DNA from: Thermodesulfobacteriota bacterium | GTDB lineage: Bacteria > Desulfobacterota_D > UBA1144 > Nemesobacterales > UBA2774 | DNA: 7,933 bases | Direction of reading: 5' to 3' | NCBI GenBank assembly: GCA_039028315.1 | Contig: JBCCIH010000112.1 | Coordinates: 1 to 7,933 of the forward strand | Shown: piece by piece, positions 1-6,188 of the stretch | How positions within the stretch are numbered: position 1 is the stretch's first letter | Layout: each line of letters opens with the position of its first letter | Notes under the pieces: generated by a model | The model's input: the letters and a program-made list of their open reading frames with translations, nothing else | The model's database searches: none | What the model was told of the DNA's origin: nothing | Program-made: the position numbers and the translations under genes

Positions 1-882
1 AACTTGGCAAATGCTGTAGCGGCATTATCTAGGGCCTCTAATCTTAGAAACTATATCTTTATTCCATATAATCTGGAGCAGGCCAAGATTGTTGGCACAA
101 CGGTATATGGCGCAAATCTTATAGGAATTAAAGGAACTTATGATGATGTGAACAGGCTTTGCAGCGAGGTTGCAGGCAAGTTCGGATGGGCATTTGTTAA
201 TATTAATATGCGCCCCTATTATGCTGAGGGCTCAAAGTCTTTGGCATTTGAAGTTATGGAGCAGTTAGGATGGCGTGCGCCAAAGAACTTTGTTATTCCA
301 ATGGCTAGTGGCTCGCTTCTTACAAAAGTTTGGAAAGCAGTTAAAGAGTTTGAAATGATGGGCTTGGTTAAAGAGAGCGGTACAAAGATTTACGGTGCTC
401 AGGCAAAGGGATGCTCCCCTATTACTACGGCACTTAAAAATAAGTGGGAAATCTTTAAACCTGTTAAACCTGATACAATTGCAAAATCCCTTGCAATAGG
501 AACTCCGGCGGATGGATTTTATGCTATGAGAGTAATGAATGAAAGCGGAGGCTGGGGAGAAGATGTTACAGATCAGGAAGTAATTGATGGAATTAAGCTC
601 CTGGCCGAAACTGAGGGAATTTTTACAGAAACAGCTGGCGGGGTAACGATAGGAGTTACCAAAAAGCTAATTGAGCAAGGTGCAATTCCAAAAGATGAGT
701 CAATTGTTGTGGCAATAACTGGAAATGGGCTAAAAACCCAGGAAGCTATTACTGATGATGTTTCTCAGCCGCATATAATTGATGCGAATCTGGAAGAATT
801 TGAAGAGCTTTATGAAACTATAAATAATGAAAATCAAGGAGGGTCTGAAGATGCCATCAGTGCGCATTCCAACACCGCTTAG
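1..882 (+). CDS. thrC: Threonine synthase, C-terminal part (5' end outside window)
   Basis: Threonine synthase is a PLP enzyme of fold type II that converts O-phosphohomoserine to threonine in the cytoplasm. The reading frame is open from base 1 and begins mid-protein with N-L-A-N-A-V-A-A, the segment that follows the Ser-x-Gly-Asn substrate loop in this family. The start and the PLP-binding lysine are therefore upstream of the window. About 293 residues are visible. They include the phosphate-cup-like loop PMASGSLLTK near visible residue 100, the segment KPDTIAKSLAIG near 155-167, EGIFTETAGGV near 205-215 and the TGNGLKTQ motif near 240. The C-terminus is an acidic, Asn/Ser-rich tail. The last 32 bases overlap the next gene, a sulfur-carrier protein, which suggests translational coupling. 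The family call is firm. Whether the true substrate is water plus phosphohomoserine or a sulfur donor is open, given the partner gene. Confidence 0.93.
   Translation, partial: NLANAVAALSRASNLRNYIFIPYNLEQAKIVGTTVYGANLIGIKGTYDDVNRLCSEVAGKFGWAFVNINMRPYYAEGSKSLAFEVMEQLGWRAPKNFVIPMASGSLLTKVWKAVKEFEMMGLVKESGTKIYGAQAKGCSPITTALKNKWEIFKPVKPDTIAKSLAIGTPADGFYAMRVMNESGGWGEDVTDQEVIDGIKLLAETEGIFTETAGGVTIGVTKKLIEQGAIPKDESIVVAITGNGLKTQEAITDDVSQPHIIDANLEEFEELYETINNENQGGSEDAISAHSNTA
836..843 (+). promoter_or_regulatory. Ribosome binding site fixing the start of the CysO-like gene
   Basis: AAGGAGGG lies inside the 3' end of thrC, 7 bases before the ATG at 851. It is a near-perfect match to the anti-Shine-Dalgarno sequence. 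It makes 851 the start rather than the in-frame ATG at 827, which has no such site and would add eight residues lacking family similarity. Confidence 0.85.
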
Positions 883-1126
883 AAAATTAACAGCCGATCA
901 GGACGAGGTGAATGTAAGCGCCTCTAATGTATCAGTTCTAATAGATGAACTAGAGAACCAATATCCTGGACTTAAAGACAGGCTTTGTGATGAGTCTGGA
1001 GAGGTAAGAAGGTTTATTAACCTCTATGTGAACAATGAGGATATCAGATTCTTAAATGGAAAAGAGACTGCTCTTAATGATAATGATGTCGTTTCCATTA
1101 TCCCAGCAATTGCCGGCGGATTTTAA
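851..1126 (+). CDS. MoaD/ThiS-family sulfur-carrier protein, CysO-like, ending Gly-Gly-Phe
   Basis: A 91-residue ubiquitin-fold sulfur carrier. Family members are adenylated at a C-terminal Gly-Gly by a MoeB/E1-like enzyme and converted to a thiocarboxylate that donates sulfur to a biosynthetic enzyme. The protein follows mycobacterial CysO, as I recall it, along its length: VRIPTPLRKLT at the start, an ISDLE-like helix (VLIDELENQYPG, residues 29-40), RRFINLYVNNEDIRF (53-67), and a final IIPAIAGGF (83-91). The Gly-Gly pair is residues 89-90 and is followed by one extra Phe, so a protease must trim it before activation. In CysO-type pathways this is a JAMM/Mec-type enzyme. No protease, E1 or cysteine synthase is in the window. 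The gene overlaps thrC by 32 bases, is probably translated with it, and meets dnaJ tail to tail after 14 bases. MoaD or ThiS proper is less likely because no molybdopterin or thiamine genes are nearby and the sequence is CysO-like. Confidence 0.9.
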   Translation: MPSVRIPTPLRKLTADQDEVNVSASNVSVLIDELENQYPGLKDRLCDESGEVRRFINLYVNNEDIRFLNGKETALNDNDVVSIIPAIAGGF

Positions 1127-1140
1127 TTAGTTAGTTACTG

Positions 1141-2232
1141 TTAGCTGAATAGCTGATTTAGCTTATCAAAAAATTTCTTAGAAAGTGGATCATTCTCTTC
1201 CTCACAAGCTTCAGAGAACTGCTCTAGGATCTCTTTTTGTTTTTTGCTGAGTTTAACCGGTATTTCAACGTTAGTTTCAATATAAAGATCACCAACCCCT
1301 CTGCCATCTAACCTAGGAGCGCCCTTACCTTTTAATCTAAATGTTTGCCCCGACTGAGTGCCGGGAGGTATTTTTATAGTGCTTTTTCCATTTGTGGTCG
1401 GTATTTCTACCTCAGCTCCCAGGGCCGCTTTCACAAAACTAATGGGAACCTGGCAGAAAAGGTTCTCAGCCTCTCTTTTGAATAGAGGATGCTCTTGTAC
1501 ATATATTTCAATATACAGATCCCCTTCCGGGCCTCCGTAGAGTCCTACTTCGCCCTCGCCCCTTATTCTAAGTCTCGACTGATCTGTTATTCCCGGTGGT
1601 ACTTTTACCTTTACATCATTCTCAGTTCTTATGAACTTCTGTCCAGCGCAGCTTGAGCATTGTTTTGTGATAGTCTTACCACTACCTCCGCATGAATGGC
1701 AAGCTCTTTTGATTGCCAAAAACCCCTGAGTGTATGTAAGCTCACCTCTGCCGCCGCACTCAATACATGTAGCTTCGCCCCCTGGAGCTGCGCCTGATCC
1801 CCCGCAATCGGCGCATAGAACATGTCTAGGTATTACGATTTCTTTTTCAGTTCCTTCAATAGCTTCTTCAAATGTTATCTCAAGATTGTACCGTAGATCG
1901 CTGCCTCTCTGAGCCCTTGTTCTTGTGCCTGCGTTAAATACTTCTTCAAACAGATTTCCAAATATGTCATTAAAACCTGCGTCAAAATTTTGGTCAGAGA
2001 ACATACTCTCTGATGACATGTGGCCAAAGCTGTCATATCGGGCCCTTTTATCAGGGTCACTTAGTATCTGATAGGCTTCGTTAATTTCTTTAAATTTTTC
2101 CTCGGCGTCTGTGTCTCCGGGATTTCTGTCAGGGTGGTATTCAAACGCTAGTCTCTTGTATGAGCGTTTAATTTCTTCGTGGTCTGCATTTCTTTCTATC
2201 TCTAGAACTTCATAATAATCAATGGATGTCAT
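1141..2232 (-). CDS. dnaJ: Chaperone protein DnaJ (Hsp40, type I)
   Basis: DnaJ delivers unfolded clients to DnaK and stimulates its ATPase in the cytoplasm. At 363 residues it is complete and near normal length. Domains in order: J-domain, residues 1-70, with the essential HPD at 33-35 and the KRARYDSFG end; a linker, about 71-110, rich in Phe but poor in Gly, with DIFGNLFEEVF at 89-99; a zinc-binding domain, 140-200, with CADCGGSG, CIECGGRG, CHSCGGSG and CSSCAGQK; then two C-terminal beta-barrel client-binding domains with VPPGITDQSRLRIRGEGE and IPPGTQSGQTFRLKGKG. All eight zinc cysteines are present, though the fourth repeat lacks the second glycine. The ATG at 2232 is preceded by AGGA at 7 bases. 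It lies 23 bases downstream of grpE and is presumably cotranscribed from the grpE promoter. The full zinc domain and client domains rule out CbpA or a J-domain-only protein. Confidence 0.97.
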   Translation of the reverse strand: MTSIDYYEVLEIERNADHEEIKRSYKRLAFEYHPDRNPGDTDAEEKFKEINEAYQILSDPDKRARYDSFGHMSSESMFSDQNFDAGFNDIFGNLFEEVFNAGTRTRAQRGSDLRYNLEITFEEAIEGTEKEIVIPRHVLCADCGGSGAAPGGEATCIECGGRGELTYTQGFLAIKRACHSCGGSGKTITKQCSSCAGQKFIRTENDVKVKVPPGITDQSRLRIRGEGEVGLYGGPEGDLYIEIYVQEHPLFKREAENLFCQVPISFVKAALGAEVEIPTTNGKSTIKIPPGTQSGQTFRLKGKGAPRLDGRGVGDLYIETNVEIPVKLSKKQKEILEQFSEACEEENDPLSKKFFDKLNQLFS

Positions 2233-2255
2233 AAATCGTTCCTAGCTAAAATTGT

Positions 2256-2819
2256 TTAACTGTTTTTATCTTTTGCTACAACAACTAGTGCGGGCCTTAA
2301 AAGACGCTCTTTGAGCGTATATCCTGGGAGCATTTCCAAAAGAACTAACCCGGGGGCTATCTCATCAGATTCAGCTTGTTCAATAGCCTGATGAAGCATA
2401 GGGTCAAACTCACTTCCTTTAGAAGCATCAATAGCCTGTACGCCAAATTTCTCTAATGTATTTAAAAACTGTTTTTGGACTAATTTTACGCCGTCAATCA
2501 CTGGTTTGGCATCTTTTTGATGCTCAGTGTGATCAAGTGCTCTCTGAAGATTATCAAGCACATTTAGCATCTCTTTTATGATCTCTTCATTACCATAAGC
2601 TATGCTATCTTCTCTTTCCTTGGACATTCTTCTCTTATAGTTATCAAAATCAGCCGCGAGACGCAGATACTGTTTGTTCAATTCCTCAAATTGGTTTTCT
2701 TCTTCATTGTTATCCGCAGATTCGTTTTCAATTTCTGAGGCCTCAAGTTCGGCGGCATTTTCTTCTTCAGTTAGCGGCTCAGTATCTTGTACCTTTTGAT
2801 CTTTGTTCTCTGTATTCAT
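2256..2819 (-). CDS. grpE: Nucleotide exchange factor GrpE
   Basis: GrpE releases ADP from DnaK and so resets the chaperone cycle; it works as a dimer in the cytoplasm. The protein has 187 residues, normal for the family. Residues 1-45 are strongly acidic and probably disordered. A long dimerising helix follows, with RLAADFDNYKRR at 53-64 and a conserved Asn-Val-Leu-Asp-Asn-Leu stretch near 88-95. The C-terminal beta domain that contacts DnaK has FDPMLHQAIEQ and ends with LPGYTLKERLLRPALVVVAK. The ATG at 2819 is chosen because GGAGGT sits 5 bases upstream; an in-frame TTG at 2831 overlaps that site and would destroy its role. Only 23 bases separate it from dnaJ downstream. A sigma70-like promoter lies about 80 bases upstream, so grpE-dnaJ looks like a self-contained unit. 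Confidence 0.97.
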   Translation of the reverse strand: MNTENKDQKVQDTEPLTEEENAAELEASEIENESADNNEEENQFEELNKQYLRLAADFDNYKRRMSKEREDSIAYGNEEIIKEMLNVLDNLQRALDHTEHQKDAKPVIDGVKLVQKQFLNTLEKFGVQAIDASKGSEFDPMLHQAIEQAESDEIAPGLVLLEMLPGYTLKERLLRPALVVVAKDKNS

Positions 2820-2823
2820 AATT

Positions 2824-2829
2824 ACCTCC
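2824..2829 (-). promoter_or_regulatory. Ribosome binding site fixing the grpE start
   Basis: Read on the minus strand, GGAGGT lies 5 bases before the ATG at 2819. It decides the start against the TTG at 2831, whose second and third codons are made of this same site. Confidence 0.8.
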
Positions 2830-2877
2830 AAAATCTAATTAATAACAAACAAATAAGCTGAAATTATGGATATTTAA

Positions 2878-2894
2878 AAGGGTTTTAATCCCTT
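2878..2894 (-). repeat. Inverted repeat at the expected 5' end of the grpE-dnaJ transcript
   Basis: AAGGG and CCCTT arms of 5 bp flank a 7-base AT-only loop. The repeat starts 4 bases downstream of the proposed -10 box, so it overlaps the expected transcription start. It could be an operator, a 5' stabilising hairpin, or a weak terminator for the preceding phosphatase gene, since TTTT follows it on the minus strand. It does not match CIRCE (TTAGCACTC arms). The function is unproven. Confidence 0.35.
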
Positions 2895-2897
2895 CAA

Positions 2898-2925
2898 AAT
2901 ATAATAATTAAGTTCAGATTGTCAA
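2898..2925 (-). promoter_or_regulatory. Sigma70-type promoter for grpE-dnaJ
   Basis: On the minus strand a perfect TTGACA (2920-2925) is followed after 16 bases by TATATT (2898-2903), five of six matching TATAAT. The -35 box starts 18 bases after the phosphatase stop codon, and the grpE ATG is roughly 70-75 bases beyond the expected start of transcription. I see no sigma32-type sequence (CTTGAAA with CCCCAT) here, so housekeeping transcription is the simplest reading. Confidence 0.65.
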
Positions 2926-2942
2926 CGACGGATCATAATAAC

Positions 2943-3881
2943 TTATTTTTTTGAAAGTTTTGCTATTTGACTCTGAGCTATACCTTCTAATACCCCACCG
3001 TCACTAACAATTAGCTCATCGGAAGAAAATTTCTCTAATGTCTGAAGTAATATGAGTGTTCCTGTTATGATTATGTCTTCTCTGCCTGTTTCAAGCCCAG
3101 GCATTTGAGACCTCTTGTTTATGGGAACCTTAAGTAGCTTGTTAAGAATAATCTCGGTCTTTGATCTGGATAAAATATGATCATTTATTAGCTCAGGCTT
3201 ATATTTTACAAGCCCAAGTTCAATAGCTGCAAGGGTTGTGGGTGTGCCGGCTGTTCCGATTATTGTAAGATTGCTGTTTGTTGATTCAAAATCAGATAAT
3301 TCTTTATCTAGAATATTCTTAATAATTGCAGTGAGTTCTGTTATTTCTTCAGGAGTTTCCAGCTCTTTTGATAGATATTGTTCCGTCATGTGAACAACGC
3401 CTAAAGGGGTGCTTGTTTGGTTTACAATTATTCCCTTTTGAATTAGTACAAACTCTGTGCTTCCTCCGCCAATATCAAAAATTAAGCATTCATCTGGCTC
3501 TTTGGATATTGAATTCAGAACTCCAAGAACTGTCAGCTCGGCCTCTTCGTCTCCTGATATAACTTCAACCTTTATTCCTGCTTCGTTTTCGGCCCTTTGA
3601 GTAAATTCTGACCCATTTTGTGCTTCTCTAACTACACTTGTAGCTACGGCCCTAGTTTTTTCAACGTTATATTTGTTTATCAAATCAGCGAAGGCCTTTA
3701 ATGCTAAGATAGATCTGTTCATTGATTTTTGAGTTATTTGGCGAATATCTTTAGAAAAACCTTCTCCTAAACGAGTTATTTGGCGGTCAATATAGAGCTT
3801 GTTAAGCTCGCCATCTTGTGATTGATCGCAGATTAAAAGTCTTATAGTATTTGTGCCAATATCTATTGAAGCAGTGCGCAA
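2943..3881 (-). CDS. Ppx/GppA-family phosphatase (exopolyphosphatase / pppGpp phosphohydrolase)
   Basis: Members of this ASKHA-fold family remove terminal phosphate from polyphosphate or convert pppGpp to ppGpp. At 312 residues it is the short two-domain form, lacking the extra C-terminal HD-like domains of E. coli Ppx and GppA. Visible motifs: the first phosphate loop DIGTNTIRLLI (7-17 region), ATSVVREAQNG (79-89), SGDEEAELT (108-116) holding the likely catalytic glutamate, the second phosphate loop DIGGGSTE (135-142), GVVHMTE (160-166), the adenosine-type loop GTAGTPTTLAAI (208-219), and GREDIIITG near the end. The start is TTG at 3881: AAAGG lies 6 bases upstream, the protein then begins exactly at the family N-terminus, and no ATG or GTG start lies before the upstream in-frame stop. 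It lies 119 bases downstream of the EF-G2 gene. Sequence alone does not separate Ppx from GppA activity. Confidence 0.92.
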   Translation of the reverse strand: MRTASIDIGTNTIRLLICDQSQDGELNKLYIDRQITRLGEGFSKDIRQITQKSMNRSILALKAFADLINKYNVEKTRAVATSVVREAQNGSEFTQRAENEAGIKVEVISGDEEAELTVLGVLNSISKEPDECLIFDIGGGSTEFVLIQKGIIVNQTSTPLGVVHMTEQYLSKELETPEEITELTAIIKNILDKELSDFESTNSNLTIIGTAGTPTTLAAIELGLVKYKPELINDHILSRSKTEIILNKLLKVPINKRSQMPGLETGREDIIITGTLILLQTLEKFSSDELIVSDGGVLEGIAQSQIAKLSKK

Positions 3882-3919
3882 TGTTAGCCTTTTTGTATAG
3901 TAATAACAAGAACTTACTA

Positions 3920-3925
3920 ATTATA
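3920..3925 (-). promoter_or_regulatory. Possible -10 box upstream of the phosphatase gene
   Basis: TATAAT occurs on the minus strand 38 bases before the TTG start, in the 119-base gap after the EF-G2 gene. The nearest -35-like hexamer, TTGAAC at 3948-3953, is 22 bases away, which is too far for a normal sigma70 promoter. In such AT-rich DNA this may be chance. Read-through from the EF-G2 gene is equally possible because no clear terminator separates them. Confidence 0.2.
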
Positions 3926-4000
3926 GTTTAAGTTAAAGTTTAGCTATGTTCAAGCTTTGTATTAAGTTGGTTTTCTGTGCTATTATCTAAATATGAACAC

Positions 4001-6079
4001 CTATTCTTCAGCTTCTTTAGCCGCTGAAGCCGCTTCTATAATTTTTGCAGCTTCCTGGTGAGGAACTTCCTCATAATGAGAAAAATCCATACTAAAAGAT
4101 CCCCGTCCGCTCGTAATTGACCTTAGCTCAGGAGCATAAGTCAATATTTCTGCCATAGGTATAAGGGCGTTTATGATATGTGCGCCGGCCAAAGAGTCAA
4201 CGCCCGATACTTTTCCCCTTCTGGAATTAACATCTCCTATAACATCTCCCATAGAGTCTTCAGGAATTGTTATCTCCATTTTCATAACAGGCTCTAAAAG
4301 CTGTGGTTTAGCCTCTTGTGAGCCTTGTTTAAAAGCCATTGACCCTGCTATCTGAAATGCCATATCAGAGGAATCTACAGCATGGAATTTGCCGTCAAAT
4401 AGGGTTGCTCTCACATCCACAACCGGATACCCTGCCAAAATACCGGTTTTCATAGCATCAATGATGCCCTTTTCAACCGAAGGAATAAAGTTTTTAGGTA
4501 TTGCTCCGCCTACAATTTTATTTACAAATTCAAATTCCCCGCCTCTAGGCAGTGGTTCTATTTCAATTGAGACCACTCCATATTGCCCCTTACCGCCGGT
4601 TTGCTTAACATATTTAGCCTCTGTGGTAGCTCTTCCCGTGATAGTCTCCTTATATGGGACCCTAGGGGTATGAAGATCAACATTTACGCCGTATGTGTCT
4701 CTTAACTTATTTACGGTGACTTCAACATGTGATTGACCAGTTCCAGACAGCAAGAACTCGTTTGTTTCCTTATCCATTCTATATTGTATGGTAGGGTCTT
4801 CTTCTTGAACTCTTGCAAGCGAAGGGTTTAGTTTATCTTCATCGCTTCTGGACTTAGGCTCGATTGCAAATGATAAAACAGCGGCAGGAAGCTCAGCCGG
4901 AGGAATTACCGTAGGATGAGATTCATCACAAAGTGTATCGCCTGTATGGGCTTCTTTGAGCTTATTTACTGCCACAATATCGCCACATTGCGCTACATTT
5001 ACTGGATACTCTTTTTTGCCGATTAATCTATGGAGGTGTCCTAGTTTTTCTTTTGCACCTTTGGTGGAGTTGTAAATGGTAGAATCTGCCTTTATTGATC
5101 CAGAAAAAACCCTGAATATGCTAATTTTTCCAGCATATGGGTCTGATATGGTTTTAAAAATATATCCGGCAGCAGAACCGTTTTCTTCAGGACTTATTTG
5201 TGTATCCTCGCCACTTCCATTTGTGGCTGTTATTGGCTTTCTTTCCACTGGTGAAGGAAGATATCTGCAAATTCCGCCTACAAGCGCTTTTATCCCTATT
5301 AGGTTTGTCGCCGAGCCGGCAAATACTGGATAGATTTTGGCATCTAATATTCCTTGATGAAGCATCTTTATCATTACATCTTCATCAATTGTCTCTCCAT
5401 CTAAATATTTGACTAACAGCTCATCATCAAGTTCTGCAACTGCTTCTACAATCTTTTCCCTTGCATCTTTTACATCGTCCAATATTTCATCCGGTATTGG
5501 GACTTGTTGCACATTACCGTCGCCGTCGTATGAATATGCTTTCATGTCCACAAGGACCACGACCGCGTCAAAGCTGCCTTCCTCGCCAATTGGGTATGTA
5601 AATGGAAGTGCTTTTATTCCCAGCTCATTTGAAATACTACTGACAGTATCTTGTAGAGAGGTGTTATCTCTATCCAGCTTGTTTACAAAAATGATTCTTG
5701 GGATATCACCTGCCATATCCCAATACTTTTTTGCTTGTACAGCTACATCTCCCTGTATTGCTTCTACAAGCAGTACAGCTCCGTCTACTGTTTTAATTGC
5801 ACTTTCTGTTTCGTATAAGAAGTTTAAAAATCCGGGTGTGTCTACTAAATTTATAAGATTGTCTTTGGTTTCAAAGAATGCCACATGGGAGTTGATTGAC
5901 ATTTTTCGGTGTTTCTCTTCCGATTCATAGTCCAGAGTGGATGAACCGTCATCAACCTTTCCCAGATCTGCTGTGGCTCCATGCATATAAAGCATCGCCT
6001 CAGCTAGTGAAGTCTTTCCTGCGCCGTGGGGAGCAATAAGAGCAATATTTCTAATACTATCTCTACTATACTCTGCCAT
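4001..6079 (-). CDS. Elongation factor G-like protein (EF-G2 / FusA2 type translational GTPase)
   Basis: A complete 692-residue five-domain EF-G paralogue. Canonical EF-G moves tRNA-mRNA through the ribosome; paralogues of this kind have been linked in various bacteria to translocation, ribosome recycling or undefined roles. The GTPase domain has P-loop APHGAGKT (16-23), DTPGF (80-84), NKLD (133-136) and GSAT (255-258). Domain II runs from about 300 and domain III from about 390. Domain IV starts near TPRVPYKETI and keeps the tip motif HAVDSSDMAF. Domain V has LLEPVMKMEITIPED and a DVNSRRGKV segment. Departures from canonical EF-G: the P-loop is APHGAGKT rather than AHIDAGKT; switch I has RKMSI in place of RGITI; and the catalytic His of DTPGH is Phe84. 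These point to the paralogue group, so the main fusA should lie elsewhere. The ATG at 6079 has GGAGGTGA 6 bases upstream. Confidence 0.92.
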   Translation of the reverse strand: MAEYSRDSIRNIALIAPHGAGKTSLAEAMLYMHGATADLGKVDDGSSTLDYESEEKHRKMSINSHVAFFETKDNLINLVDTPGFLNFLYETESAIKTVDGAVLLVEAIQGDVAVQAKKYWDMAGDIPRIIFVNKLDRDNTSLQDTVSSISNELGIKALPFTYPIGEEGSFDAVVVLVDMKAYSYDGDGNVQQVPIPDEILDDVKDAREKIVEAVAELDDELLVKYLDGETIDEDVMIKMLHQGILDAKIYPVFAGSATNLIGIKALVGGICRYLPSPVERKPITATNGSGEDTQISPEENGSAAGYIFKTISDPYAGKISIFRVFSGSIKADSTIYNSTKGAKEKLGHLHRLIGKKEYPVNVAQCGDIVAVNKLKEAHTGDTLCDESHPTVIPPAELPAAVLSFAIEPKSRSDEDKLNPSLARVQEEDPTIQYRMDKETNEFLLSGTGQSHVEVTVNKLRDTYGVNVDLHTPRVPYKETITGRATTEAKYVKQTGGKGQYGVVSIEIEPLPRGGEFEFVNKIVGGAIPKNFIPSVEKGIIDAMKTGILAGYPVVDVRATLFDGKFHAVDSSDMAFQIAGSMAFKQGSQEAKPQLLEPVMKMEITIPEDSMGDVIGDVNSRRGKVSGVDSLAGAHIINALIPMAEILTYAPELRSITSGRGSFSMDFSHYEEVPHQEAAKIIEAASAAKEAEE

Positions 6080-6085
6080 TGCGAA

Positions 6086-6093
6086 TCACCTCC
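6086..6093 (-). promoter_or_regulatory. Strong ribosome binding site of the EF-G2 gene
   Basis: GGAGGTGA on the minus strand, 6 bases before the ATG, is an uninterrupted 8-base match to the 16S anti-Shine-Dalgarno. It supports efficient translation and the chosen start. The rest of the 109-base gap to rpmE shows no hairpin and no convincing promoter. Confidence 0.75.
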
Positions 6094-6188
6094 GCATTCT
6101 TTTTTGTATGGTGTGCTTACATATTTGCCCTGTTGCTTTGTGCTAGTCTCGGCTCCTTTTTATTAGATATCATAATGTATAGTTAGGG

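Noticed and set aside
827..850. Upstream in-frame ATG that would add eight residues to the sulfur carrier
   Set aside because: The ATG at 851 has AAGGAGGG 7 bases upstream and begins at the family N-terminus. The ATG at 827 has no ribosome binding site.
1103..1116. Near-palindrome CCAGCAATTGCCGG at the end of the sulfur carrier
   Set aside because: It encodes the conserved Pro-Ala-Ile-Ala-Gly tail. The dyad has no loop and a mismatch, so coding constraint explains it.
1127..1165. Repeated TAGCTGA-like units and AGCT self-complementary pairs at the cysO-dnaJ junction, considered as a bidirectional terminator
   Set aside because: Stems are only about 4 bp, and most of the region is dnaJ coding sequence. 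No credible intrinsic terminator is present.
2820..2831. TTG start giving a GrpE four residues longer
   Set aside because: The codons after this TTG are themselves the GGAGGT ribosome binding site of the ATG at 2819.
2820..2942. CIRCE operator or sigma32 promoter sought upstream of grpE
   Set aside because: No TTAGCACTC/GAGTGCTAA arms and no CTTGAAA with CCCCAT-type boxes are present. Only the sigma70-like promoter is supported.
3940..3960. AGCT-(7)-AGCT hairpin after the EF-G2 gene, considered as a terminator
   Set aside because: A 4-bp AT-containing stem is too weak to call, and no T-run of note follows.
5409..5930. Plus-strand open frame of 173 codons inside the EF-G2 gene
   Set aside because: Its translation is Ser/Thr-rich with no recognisable motif and lies fully antisense to a well-supported conserved gene. 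It is a shadow of that gene's codon use, as are the other shorter plus-strand frames at 1358, 1730, 3368, 4173, 4389, 5076 and 5200.
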